Positions 50,198 to 57,746 of a stretch of DNA of 64,000 nt are shown here, piece by piece. The stretch is from Rhodococcus tibetensis (lineage in GTDB: Bacteria > Actinomycetota > Actinomycetes > Mycobacteriales > Mycobacteriaceae). The stretch's first letter is position 1; each line of letters opens with the position of its first letter. The translations under genes and the position numbers were made by a program. Where the stretch lies: assembly GCF_024438035.1 (NCBI RefSeq), contig NZ_JANFQF010000001.1, positions 310,001 through 374,000 of the forward strand. Reading direction: 5' to 3'. The notes under the pieces are model-generated. The model did not search any database and was not told where the DNA came from. It worked only from the letters and a program-made list of their open reading frames with translations.

Positions 50198-50854
50198 ATG
50201 GCACGTCAACAGGAGCGTGCGCGACGTACTCGCGCGGCACTGGTGGAGTCGGCCGCGATCGAATTTGCCAGGCGCGGCTATGCCGCTGCATCGGTGAACA
50301 CGATCCTCGAGGGCTCGAACGCCACCAAGGGGGCGATGTACTTCCACTTCCAGTCCAAGGAGGAGCTCGCCCGGGCTGTACTGCAGGCGGGTGTGGAGCA
50401 GTTCACCGGCTTGACGGAACGCTGGACACGCCGCACCGACCTCGGCCCGTTCGAAGCGCTGCACTGCCTCGTCGTCGATCTGGCCAAACTCTTCCACGTC
50501 AGCGTCATCGTTCAAGCCGAGTTCCGGCTGATCATCGAGCCCGAGTTCTATGCGGACGTGCAATCCGGCGGGTCGAAGGTGTGGGGCCGCACTGCCTACG
50601 AGTTCGCCATCCGTGCCCAGAATGAAGGGCTGCTGCGGGAGGGCGCCGACACGGAGAAGTTCACCCGGGTGTTGGCGGCGTCGCTGGCCGGTCAGCGGTA
50701 CATGTCGGACCTGACGGAACTGAAGGGCGATCTGGCGGAGCGCTTCGAGGAATCACTCGAAGTGGTCCTCGCGGCCATGGCATCCGAGCAATGGCTCGCG
50801 AAGTTCGCCGAGCAGGGCTGGCCCGAATGCGGTTCCGAACTGCCCGAATTGTAG
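50198..50854 (+). CDS. TetR-family gamma-butyrolactone-receptor-like regulator
   Basis: 218 residues. The DNA-binding part reads ERARRTRAALVESAAIEFARRGYAAASVNTILEGSNATKGAMYFHFQSKEELARAVLQAG; the TKG(A)xYFHFxSKEELA helix-turn-helix is that of the ScbR/ArpA gamma-butyrolactone receptor branch. The C-terminal domain is long enough for a ligand pocket. No butyrolactone synthase gene is seen in the window, so its ligand, if any, is made elsewhere or comes from neighbours. It is preceded by two near-identical 17-base repeats, which suggests autoregulation. Confidence 0.75.
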   Translation: MARQQERARRTRAALVESAAIEFARRGYAAASVNTILEGSNATKGAMYFHFQSKEELARAVLQAGVEQFTGLTERWTRRTDLGPFEALHCLVVDLAKLFHVSVIVQAEFRLIIEPEFYADVQSGGSKVWGRTAYEFAIRAQNEGLLREGADTEKFTRVLAASLAGQRYMSDLTELKGDLAERFEESLEVVLAAMASEQWLAKFAEQGWPECGSELPEL

Positions 50855-50868
50855 CGTGACCTGGCGAT

Positions 50869-50898
50869 TTGGGATTTTCTCGATCCGTGTCCTAAGCT
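50869..50898 (+). promoter_or_regulatory. Promoter for tRNA-Glu
   Basis: TTGGGA (50869-50874), 18-base spacer, TAAGCT (50893-50898, TANNNT), 54 bases before the tRNA-Glu gene; it may drive all three tRNAs. Confidence 0.5.
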
Positions 50899-50952
50899 AT
50901 CCAAGCTCCCAACGGAACGCCGTTGAGGTACTGGTTCGGAGAAATCCGACGG

Positions 50953-51025
50953 GCCCCCTTCGTCTAGCGGCCTAGGACGCCGCCCTTTCAAGGCGGTAGC
51001 GCGGGTTCGAATCCCGTAGGGGGTA
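50953..51025 (+). tRNA. tRNA-Glu (anticodon TTC)
   Basis: 73 bases. The acceptor stem GCCCCCT/AGGGGGT includes a G-U first pair, the anticodon loop is CTTTCAA (TTC), the T-arm GGTTCGAATCC and the discriminator A. CCA is not encoded. First of a Glu-Asp-Phe cluster. Confidence 0.95.
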
Positions 51026-51119
51026 CGTTTGACCGGTGTCGAGCATGCGGTATGGTTCGACGGCAGTAAAAGTGACACGCAGTATCGCTTCACTTCGTGA
51101 AGCACAGCAGGACAAGCAA

Positions 51120-51193
51120 GGCCCTGTGGCGCAGTTGGTTAGCGCGCCGCCCTGTCACGGCGGAGGTCGCGGGTTCGAGTCCCGTCAGGGTCG
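51120..51193 (+). tRNA. tRNA-Asp (anticodon GTC)
   Basis: 74 bases. The acceptor stem is GGCCCTG/CAGGGTC, the anticodon loop CTGTCAC (GTC), the T-arm GGTTCGAGTCC and the discriminator G, as expected for tRNA-Asp. CCA is not encoded. Confidence 0.95.
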
Positions 51194-51259
51194 CAGATGC
51201 GTATCCGGTACCCAGTATCGGATACGCAATGCGATAGGCATTCGGTTCCGGTGCCGTCC

Positions 51260-51336
51260 GGCCAGGTAGCTCAGTTGGTACGAGCGTCCGCCTGAAAAGC
51301 GGAAGGTCGCCGGTTCGATCCCGGCCCTGGCCACCA
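51260..51336 (+). tRNA. tRNA-Phe (anticodon GAA)
   Basis: 74 bases plus an encoded CCA. The acceptor stem is GGCCAGG/CCTGGCC, the anticodon loop CTGAAAA (GAA), the T-arm GGTTCGATCCC and the discriminator A. It is the only tRNA in the window with the CCA end in DNA, and is followed by an intrinsic terminator. Confidence 0.95.
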
Positions 51337-51342
51337 AGTCAC

Positions 51343-51377
51343 ACTCCGCTGTCGGATCATCGACAGCGGAGTTTTTT
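51343..51377 (+). terminator. Rho-independent terminator after the tRNA cluster
   Basis: Perfect 12-bp stem ACTCCGCTGTCG / CGACAGCGGAGT with a six-base loop and a run of six T residues. Confidence 0.9.
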
Positions 51378-51532
51378 CATTCCGACGTCGAACGATGCCG
51401 CAACGTGTCGAAGGTCTCTCGTGTTGATGAGCCACGCAGCGCTCGCCGGGGCGGAAGGCGAGGAACGGTTCGCGCTCCGATCGGATTGCCGCCAGGGGTG
51501 AGCTCGTCCGGTGAGTCGCTAGGCTGACCTCC

Positions 51533-52186
51533 ATGAGCACTGCTGAAGAGCCGTTGACCACGGGCCGCGACGGACTGCTGTCGTTGCTGCGTCACGGACA
51601 ACTCCCCTCACGGGCAGCGAAGGCACCGCAGCGGGAGCGTTATCAGCGCATCGTCGCGGCGGCCATGGAACTCGCTTCCGAGGGCGGCTACGACGCCGTG
51701 CAGATGCGGACAATCGCAGATCGGGCCGGGGTTGCCCTCGGAACGGTGTACCGGTACTTCCCGTCGAAGAACCACATGTTGGTCATGGGGCTCCTGATGG
51801 TGTTCGAGGGCATGCGCGCTCGCTTCGAGGACGTCGTGATTCCCGGTGACACTCCCTCCGAGCGGATCCTGTTCGTTCTCCGGAAGAACACCGAAGTACT
51901 GGAGAAGGACCGTCCGCGATACGAGGCGCTGGTTCGGGCCTTCATGTTCGCCGACGCGTCGGCCTCGGCCGAATTGGACGCCTTCGGCGCGTTGATGACC
52001 GAGATGTTCGCCAAAACCATCGGTGTCGAAAAGGTTTCGGACGACCAGTTGAACGCGATACGCGTGATCGGTGACGTCTGGATGTCGAGCCTGGTGTCGT
52101 GGGTGGCCGGTCGAATCTCGGTGGACGAGGTGATAGCCCACCTCAGTTTGGCTGTCCGCCTCGTGTTCCGGCGACTGGGCGGCTGA
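51533..52186 (+). CDS. KstR-like TetR-family regulator
   Basis: 217 residues. A 28-residue leader precedes the helix-turn-helix QRERYQRIVAAAMELASEGGYDAVQMRTIADRAGVALGTVYRYFPSKNHML. The effector half, with EALVRAFMFADASASAELD and IRVIGDVWMSSLVSWVAGR, resembles KstR, the cholesterol-catabolism repressor (TRAYVFADASAASEVD and ARVISDVWLSNLLAWL in KstR, from memory). It is more probably a paralogue than KstR itself, since no sterol genes are near. It converges with the next gene, leaving one base between stops. Confidence 0.82.
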   Translation: MSTAEEPLTTGRDGLLSLLRHGQLPSRAAKAPQRERYQRIVAAAMELASEGGYDAVQMRTIADRAGVALGTVYRYFPSKNHMLVMGLLMVFEGMRARFEDVVIPGDTPSERILFVLRKNTEVLEKDRPRYEALVRAFMFADASASAELDAFGALMTEMFAKTIGVEKVSDDQLNAIRVIGDVWMSSLVSWVAGRISVDEVIAHLSLAVRLVFRRLGG

Positions 52187-52187
52187 T

Positions 52188-53252
52188 CTACGCCTTACCC
52201 CACAGCGGTGGAATGTCGGGTCCCTCATCGTTCTGCTGCGCACCGCGGAACCTCAGCGCGAACACGACCCAGCCGATGGCCGCCATCAGCAGGAAGCTCA
52301 CCAGCCGGTAGACGACAATCGCCGACACCGCCTCGGCGCCGGTCATTCCGCTGGCGGTGAGTGCGGGGACCAGCACGGCATCCATGACCCCGAGCCCGGC
52401 GGGCAGAAGCGGGATCGCCGAACCGGCGGCGTTGCCTGCAGCGTAGGCGACGGCGAGCCCGGCGAGTGCGGGTTGCCCGCCGATGGCGTAACACGCGAAC
52501 CCCAGGCACGAGGCGTCGGCGACCCAATTGAACAACGACCATCCGAACGCGCGGGCCGTGTCGCGGCGCTCCATCCGTACGGCACCCATCTGGTCGACGA
52601 TGTGCTTCCACTGTCGGACCCCGGTCACTGCCGGATTCTTTCGCAGTGAGTTGACTGCCCGGAGAGCGGTGATGCCCACACCTTCGAGGGCGTCCGGCCG
52701 CGACGCCGCATATTGGGCCACGACGAGGAAAACGCAGAGACCGCCGAACGTGAACACGAGGGAGAACGGGTTGGTCTCGGCGCCCACGAGAAGGGCGCCG
52801 GCCAGACCGACGACGGCAAGGCCGATCGCCTGCAGAACCCCTGCCATCACCAGCTGCCAGGTGGCGACGACCGGTGTTGCACCCCAGATCCGGGTCTGAC
52901 GGTAGGTGAAGGTGGTAGCGAGAACCGGGCCACCGGGGAGAGTCACACTCAATGAATTCGCCGCGAAGGTGACCGACAACGACTGGCTCTGACGGATGTG
53001 GACGTCGGCGACGCCCAGCAGGCACCGCTGCACACGCGCGAAGCTCGACATCGACGCCAGTGACGCCACGACCGCCGCAGCAACCCACTCCCAGTGGAGG
53101 TCACCGAGATTGCGCACGCTCTCCGAGAGATCCGGCCAGATCAGAACTGCTTCGACGGTGAGTACTACGACGAGCAGGGCGCCGACACCCACGCGATCCG
53201 ACGCCCGCGCGGCGTTGTGCGGGTGTCCTCGGCGTCGGTCATATGCCTCCAT
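52188..53252 (-). CDS. Lysylphosphatidylglycerol-synthase-like membrane protein (UPF0104)
   Basis: 354 residues with about eight membrane helices. FAANSLSVTLPGGPVLATTFTYRQTRIWGATP and AGNAAGSAIPLLPAGLGVMDAVLVPAL are the two glycine-rich family motifs of the flippase domain of MprF/AglD-type proteins. No aminoacyl-transferase domain is attached. Members move or modify envelope lipids; the substrate here is unknown. ATG 53252. The SDR gene lies 16 bases upstream on the same strand, so co-transcription is likely. Confidence 0.8.
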   Translation of the reverse strand: MEAYDRRRGHPHNAARASDRVGVGALLVVVLTVEAVLIWPDLSESVRNLGDLHWEWVAAAVVASLASMSSFARVQRCLLGVADVHIRQSQSLSVTFAANSLSVTLPGGPVLATTFTYRQTRIWGATPVVATWQLVMAGVLQAIGLAVVGLAGALLVGAETNPFSLVFTFGGLCVFLVVAQYAASRPDALEGVGITALRAVNSLRKNPAVTGVRQWKHIVDQMGAVRMERRDTARAFGWSLFNWVADASCLGFACYAIGGQPALAGLAVAYAAGNAAGSAIPLLPAGLGVMDAVLVPALTASGMTGAEAVSAIVVYRLVSFLLMAAIGWVVFALRFRGAQQNDEGPDIPPLWGKA

Positions 53253-53268
53253 TACACATGGCGGCCTG

Positions 53269-54051
53269 TTACGCCGTGTATCCACCGTCGACGTCGAGTT
53301 TCTGTCCGGTGATGAACCCCGCACGGTCACTCGCCAGGAAACACACTGCCTCGGCGATGTCCGTGGCCGTGCCGAAACGGCGAAGCGGGATGCGGCTCAT
53401 GGCCACGTCGAGGGCGCGCTGGTCGAGATCGGCTGAAGAGATGAGGCGCTGCGCCATTCCGTCGGTCAGCATGCCCGGGCCGACCGAGTTGAAGCGGACT
53501 CCGAAGCGACCCTCCTCGGCCGCGAACCCCTTGACCAGTTGCTCGACAGCACCTTTGGTGCCTGCCGAGAGACCGTCGCGGACGGGGTAGCGGCTGGTGG
53601 CGGCGGTCGTGACCGCGACCACGGAGCCTGCGGATTCCCGTAGGGCCGGGAGGGCGGCGCGGACGGCGGTGAAAAACGCGACAGCTTCCTGTTCGAGATG
53701 GACGGCGTAATCCTTCGGCGTGATCTGCGAGAGGTGGACCATCGGAATGTGCGGTCCCGCTGCGTGAATCAGGATGTCGAGCCCGCCGAAGTGCTCGACC
53801 GTCTGCCGGACGACCTCGGCGACGCGAGGTTCGTCGACGAGGTCGGTGGAGAAGGCTGCGGATCTGACGCCGCGGTGCTCGAGTTCGGTCACCAGGTCTG
53901 CCGCGACATCCGCGTTGGACCGGTAGGTGATGGCCACGTGGTGCCCGAGGTCCGCGAGCTGCCGCGCTATGGCGGAACCGATACCGCCGGTGCCGCCGGT
54001 GACCAGCGCGGACAGTTGCCGTGTGGGAGTGCTGTTGCCGGGTGTCGCCAT
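53269..54051 (-). CDS. Short-chain dehydrogenase/reductase with altered active site
   Basis: 260 residues. The cofactor motif TGGTGGIGSAIARQL and the Rossmann-fold blocks HAAGPHIPM and FNSVGPGML are normal, as is the C-terminal FLASDRAGFITGQKLDVDGGYTA. At the active site, however, the Tyr of YxxxK is replaced by Ser (GLSAGTKGAVEQL, Lys kept), and the catalytic Ser position is a Thr in VTTAATSRY. The usual hydride-transfer chemistry is therefore doubtful. It may be a divergent enoyl reductase-type or a binding protein. Homologues start near MATPGNST. Confidence 0.8.
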   Translation of the reverse strand: MATPGNSTPTRQLSALVTGGTGGIGSAIARQLADLGHHVAITYRSNADVAADLVTELEHRGVRSAAFSTDLVDEPRVAEVVRQTVEHFGGLDILIHAAGPHIPMVHLSQITPKDYAVHLEQEAVAFFTAVRAALPALRESAGSVVAVTTAATSRYPVRDGLSAGTKGAVEQLVKGFAAEEGRFGVRFNSVGPGMLTDGMAQRLISSADLDQRALDVAMSRIPLRRFGTATDIAEAVCFLASDRAGFITGQKLDVDGGYTA

Positions 54052-54192
54052 GAGGACTCCAAAGGGTCGGGACGAGCCTGGTCGGGGTCGAGCCGCCACT
54101 AACCTAGCAACTGCTTGGTCGGCGAGTGAAGTAAGCGAGAGCGCAGCCTTGCCTCGCTTTCCGGCGGGCCCGCACCGACTTAGCCTGAACCC

Positions 54193-54921
54193 ATGTCCGC
54201 ACATCGAGCCGAGTCCTCGCATCCTGCTGTGGAACCGCACTCGCCCAGCCTGGCCGGTCGCCTCAACTGGCTGCGGGCCGGGGTACTCGGTGCGAACGAC
54301 GGCATCGTGTCGACGGCCGGGCTGGTGATCGGTGTCGCGGCAGCTACCACCGAACGATCGGCGATCTTCACCGCAGGTTTCGCCGGTCTGGCGGCCGGTG
54401 CAGTGTCCATGGCTCTCGGCGAATACGTCTCGGTGAGTACGCAGCGCGACTCGGAACGGGCGTTGCTGTCGATGGAACGACGGGAACTCTCGGAAACGCC
54501 GGATGCCGAATTCGAAGAGCTCGTGGGGATTTACAAGCGAAAGGGGTTGCGCGAAGACACCGCTCGCACGGTAGCACGCGAACTCACCGAGCACGATGCC
54601 TTCGCCGCGCACGTGGACGTCGAGTTGGGTCTCGACCCGGACGAATTGACCAATCCGTGGCAGGCTGCCGGGTCCTCGGCGCTGTCCTTCACCCTCGGTG
54701 CTGCCATCCCGCTGATGGCAATCCTTCTCACGCCGGTGCATCTTCGCGTCCCGGTGACATTCCTGGCCGTATTGCTCGCGCTGGCCCTCACCGGGTCGGT
54801 GAGTGCTGCCCTCGGTGGCGCTCGGCGAAGCCGCGCCGTGCTGCGGGTGGCGCTCGGCGGCGCACTCGCAATGCTGGTGACCTACGGGATCGGCCAGCTG
54901 GTGGGCACCAGCATCACGTAG
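54193..54921 (+). CDS. VIT1/CCC1-family iron/manganese transporter
   Basis: 242 residues. It opens LNWLRAGVLGANDGIVSTAGLVIGVAAA, the family's conserved first helix with metal-binding Asp, then GLAAGAVSMALGEYVSVSTQRDSE. A cytosolic metal-binding helical domain (EERRELSETPDAEFEELVGIYKRKGL-like region, rich in Glu) and three final helices follow. It exports Fe2+/Mn2+ from the cytosol. It ends nine bases from the convergent Usp gene. Confidence 0.88.
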   Translation: MSAHRAESSHPAVEPHSPSLAGRLNWLRAGVLGANDGIVSTAGLVIGVAAATTERSAIFTAGFAGLAAGAVSMALGEYVSVSTQRDSERALLSMERRELSETPDAEFEELVGIYKRKGLREDTARTVARELTEHDAFAAHVDVELGLDPDELTNPWQAAGSSALSFTLGAAIPLMAILLTPVHLRVPVTFLAVLLALALTGSVSAALGGARRSRAVLRVALGGALAMLVTYGIGQLVGTSIT

Positions 54922-54929
54922 CCGGCGTC

Positions 54930-55811
54930 TCAGCTTCGGCAGATCATGACCGGAACGGTGGCGTGATGGAGCAGGTTCTGGCTCGTCGATCCCATCAGAG
55001 CGCCGAGAAGGGGCCCGCGGCCATGGCTGCCCACGACGATCATCTGGGCGCCTGCGGCATGCTGCAGGATGACGTCCGCGGCGGCACCCTGCTGAGCCAC
55101 CTTCGTCACGGGGACGTCCGGATATCGCTCCGACTCACCGGCCAAGCCCTCCGAGAGGACCGCGGCTTCTTCCTGTTTCACCGCGTCCCAGTCGACCAAC
55201 ATGCCGGTGCCGCCCGCTCCGAACGTCGGGGAGCCCTGCCAGGTGTGTACCGCGACGAGGGATGCACCGAAGAAGGAGGCGAACTCGAACGCATGCGACA
55301 CCGCGTCACCGCTGAGTTCGCTGCCGTCGACTCCGACCACGACGGGACGCTCGTCCGGCGGGCTTCCTTCGCCGCGCAGCACGACGACCGGGCATTCCGC
55401 GCGATTGGCCACGTGCAGCGCCGTCGACCCGAGAAGAACCGAACGGAACGCGCCTGCTCCCGTCGAACCCAGCACGATGAGCCGGGCCCAGTCGGCGGCT
55501 TCGAGCAGCGCCGTGCCCGCCGGCCCGGGGCTGATGGTGGTCTCGATTTCGAGGTCCGGATATTGCTGTCCCAGTAGCGCCTTCGCAGTGCCGATGATGG
55601 CCTCGCCGTCCTCCCGCAACTGGCCGAGGAACTGGGATTCCAGCATGATCGACGCCGGGCTGTACAGCGGACCGTCCTGCGGCAACGCGTGGACGAGTGA
55701 AAGTGTGGCGCCCCATTTCGCTGCGACTGCGGCGCCCCACGTGGCGGCGGCTGTGGAGGCGGCGGATCCGTCGAGGCCGACGACGACGGAATGGCTGGCA
55801 GGTGTGCTCAC
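54930..55811 (-). CDS. Tandem universal stress protein
   Basis: 293 residues, two Usp domains (residues 8-145 and 155-290). The nucleotide loops are LIVLGSTGAGAFRSVLLGSTALHVA and MIVVGSHGRGPLLGALMGSTSQNLL, both with the G-2x-G-9x-G(S/T) ATP motif intact. Two-domain Usps of this kind are dormancy-induced in mycobacteria. The start is GTG 55811 (STPASHSVVVGLDGS) with GAAGGGAA upstream. An ATG 15 codons earlier is less likely. Confidence 0.9.
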   Translation of the reverse strand: MSTPASHSVVVGLDGSAASTAAATWGAAVAAKWGATLSLVHALPQDGPLYSPASIMLESQFLGQLREDGEAIIGTAKALLGQQYPDLEIETTISPGPAGTALLEAADWARLIVLGSTGAGAFRSVLLGSTALHVANRAECPVVVLRGEGSPPDERPVVVGVDGSELSGDAVSHAFEFASFFGASLVAVHTWQGSPTFGAGGTGMLVDWDAVKQEEAAVLSEGLAGESERYPDVPVTKVAQQGAAADVILQHAAGAQMIVVGSHGRGPLLGALMGSTSQNLLHHATVPVMICRS

Positions 55812-56038
55812 GTCTGGTTCCCTTCGGTCCGGCGGTACTCGACTTCCGGTGTCCACAGTGCCCTATTGCCGGGCCCGCAGTGCCCTGTTTCCGGACGTTT
55901 CGGACCCACCGCCACGATGTAACGTCATCGTCACGACACGGCTTCGAAACCGCATCGAAAATCTCGAACTGTGAAGATTCAGCTGTCCCGAAACGATAGT
56001 CGAACCTCTGTACTTCACTTCTGCCTCACAGGTGTCGA

Positions 56039-56046
56039 AAGGAGGT
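56039..56046 (+). promoter_or_regulatory. Isolated AAGGAGGT motif in the rpf leader
   Basis: An AAAGGAGGT run perfectly complementary to the end of 16S rRNA lies 55 bases before the Rpf-like gene's start, with no start codon at proper distance. A small hairpin (TCCGC-AAGT-GCGGA, 56071-56084) separates it from the real ribosome site GAGAGGAAGGA. Confidence 0.4.
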
Positions 56047-56099
56047 CACGACGGGGAGAAGCCGACCACGTCCGCAAGTGCGGAGAGGAAGGACTCGAC

Positions 56100-56669
56100 A
56101 TGACCACATGCCACATCGAGAAACGTGCCCTCGGCTGGATCGCCACGGTAGGCGCAGCCGTAACCGTTCCGCTGGGCCTGGGCGCTGGAACTGCGTCTGC
56201 GGCGCCGCACAACTGGGACGCTGTCGCGGAGTGTGAAAGCGGCGGCGACTGGACGATCGACACCGGAAACGGCTATTACGGTGGTCTGCAGTTTCTGCCG
56301 GAGACCTGGAAAGCCCATGGCGGGAAGGGGGATCCGTCGGAAGCCAGTAAGGCGGAGCAGATCCGTGTCGCCGAGACGGTGCTGAAGAGCCAGGGTGTCG
56401 GTGCCTGGCCGGACTGCGGCCAGTATCTCACGGAGCCCACCGAGCCGGTCGAGATACCGAAAGCTTCCGAGATACCGGATCCGACCGAGGATCCGGAAGA
56501 AACCGAGGCTCCGGACGCGGCACCGGTGCCCGACGGGGATCTCACTCCCGCCGAGAGATCGGCAGCGGTGAAGGCGGCGGCGCAGGAAGCTCTGGACAGC
56601 GCCCGTAAGCTCGCGGAGCAGAACGGGTCCGGTCCGGTGTTCGAGCAGAGGGTGGCGTCTCAGGAGTGA
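56100..56669 (+). CDS. Resuscitation-promoting-factor-like transglycosylase
   Basis: 189 residues. The signal peptide (ALGWIATVGAAVTVPLGLGAGTASA) precedes an Rpf domain, HNWDAVAECESGGDWTIDTGNGYYGGLQFLPETWKAHGG. The catalytic Glu is in AECESGGDW, and later Cys in WPDCGQYL closes the usual disulfide. The C-terminal 75 residues are a Pro/Glu-rich wall-spanning tail. Rpfs cleave peptidoglycan and help dormant cells regrow. The ribosome site GAGAGGAAGGA is close to ATG 56100. No LysM or other wall-binding domain is present. Confidence 0.9.
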   Translation: MTTCHIEKRALGWIATVGAAVTVPLGLGAGTASAAPHNWDAVAECESGGDWTIDTGNGYYGGLQFLPETWKAHGGKGDPSEASKAEQIRVAETVLKSQGVGAWPDCGQYLTEPTEPVEIPKASEIPDPTEDPEETEAPDAAPVPDGDLTPAERSAAVKAAAQEALDSARKLAEQNGSGPVFEQRVASQE

Positions 56670-56691
56670 CTGACGACCTTGCAGCCGAGCA

Positions 56692-57609
56692 TCATTGCGT
56701 CGGAAGAGGCGACGTCGGCCAGTCGAGGGTCCGCTCACTGACGAACCGGCGGTGCGCGCCCGAGTAGGGATCGGTGAATTCGACGGAGCGTGCGAGTAGG
56801 CGCAGCGGAGTCGAATAATCGTCCCCGGCAACGTCATAGAAGTCGGGGTAGAAATTGTCGCCGAAGATCGGGATGCCGAGCGCACTCATATGCAACCGCA
56901 GCTGGTGTGTCTTGCCGGTATGCGGGAGTAGCCGATAACGCGCGGCGTCCCCGCGGATTTCGAGCAGTTCGATGCGACTCTCGCTGTTCGCGGACCCTTC
57001 CGCCTCGAAAGCCTTCAAGACGCCGCGTTGTTTGACGATGCGGCTGCGGACCGTTGCCGGCAGGTTCAGGTGGGGATTGTAGCGGGCAAGTGCCTCGTAC
57101 TCCTTGCGCACTTCACGGCGATCGAACAGCGATTGGTAGTCCCGCCTGACCTCTCGTCGCACTGTGAAGATCAAAATTCCTGCGGTGAGGCGATCCAGCC
57201 GATGTGCGGGCGTCAGGTCGGGAAGGCCGAGGTCTCTGCGTAACCGTACGAGTGCGGACTCGACGATGTATGCGCCGCGGGGTGTGCTGGCCAGGAAGTG
57301 GGGCTTGTCGACGACGAGCAGATTCTCGTCGCGATGCAGGATCTCGATCTCGAACGGCACCCGCGATTCCACCGGAGGATCCCGGTAGAGATAGACGTCC
57401 CTACGCGGAACGAACGCCGTCGACTCGGTGACCGGGCCTCCCTTCTCGTCGACCACCTCCCGAGCGGCCACCTTCTCGCGGAGCCGGAATTCGTCGTGAG
57501 GGAAGCGGCCGACGAGGTACTCGAGGACGGTGGGCCACGGTCCGTCGTCCGGCAGCCTCAACCGCGTCGGGTTGAGGCCGTCACGAACAGGAAGCGGGGC
57601 ATCAGGCAC
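56692..57609 (-). CDS. RluA-family pseudouridine synthase
   Basis: 305 residues. The catalytic Asp is in PAHRLDRLTAGILIFTV near residue 138. An RluA-type N-terminal segment with S4-like character (FRLREKVAAREVVDEKGG) and the RLLPHTGKTHQLRLHMSALGIPIFGDNFYP block follow. It isomerises uridine in rRNA or tRNA; the target is unclear because this branch (RluA/YlyB-like 'RNA pseudouridylate synthase') is not well assigned. It converges with the rpf gene. Confidence 0.85.
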   Translation of the reverse strand: MPDAPLPVRDGLNPTRLRLPDDGPWPTVLEYLVGRFPHDEFRLREKVAAREVVDEKGGPVTESTAFVPRRDVYLYRDPPVESRVPFEIEILHRDENLLVVDKPHFLASTPRGAYIVESALVRLRRDLGLPDLTPAHRLDRLTAGILIFTVRREVRRDYQSLFDRREVRKEYEALARYNPHLNLPATVRSRIVKQRGVLKAFEAEGSANSESRIELLEIRGDAARYRLLPHTGKTHQLRLHMSALGIPIFGDNFYPDFYDVAGDDYSTPLRLLARSVEFTDPYSGAHRRFVSERTLDWPTSPLPTQ

Positions 57610-57746
57610 GCCATCGACGGTAGTGGAGCTCCTCCGTAACCCGGCGTTGACCTGGCGCGGAACCCATGGTTACTATCCGGTAAGTTTGTGACGCGGGCCA
57701 CCCTGGCCTTTGAGGCGCGTCATCGGAGAGTTCACGGGGGTTTTAG

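Noticed and set aside
54657..55577. A 306-codon plus-strand frame
   Set aside because: It runs through the end of the VIT gene and antisense through the Usp gene, both of which have clear motifs.
55812..56099. c-di-AMP (ydaO-type) riboswitch before the Rpf gene
   Set aside because: It was considered because such switches precede rpf genes in other actinobacteria, but I could not align the conserved blocks; only a small hairpin is clear.
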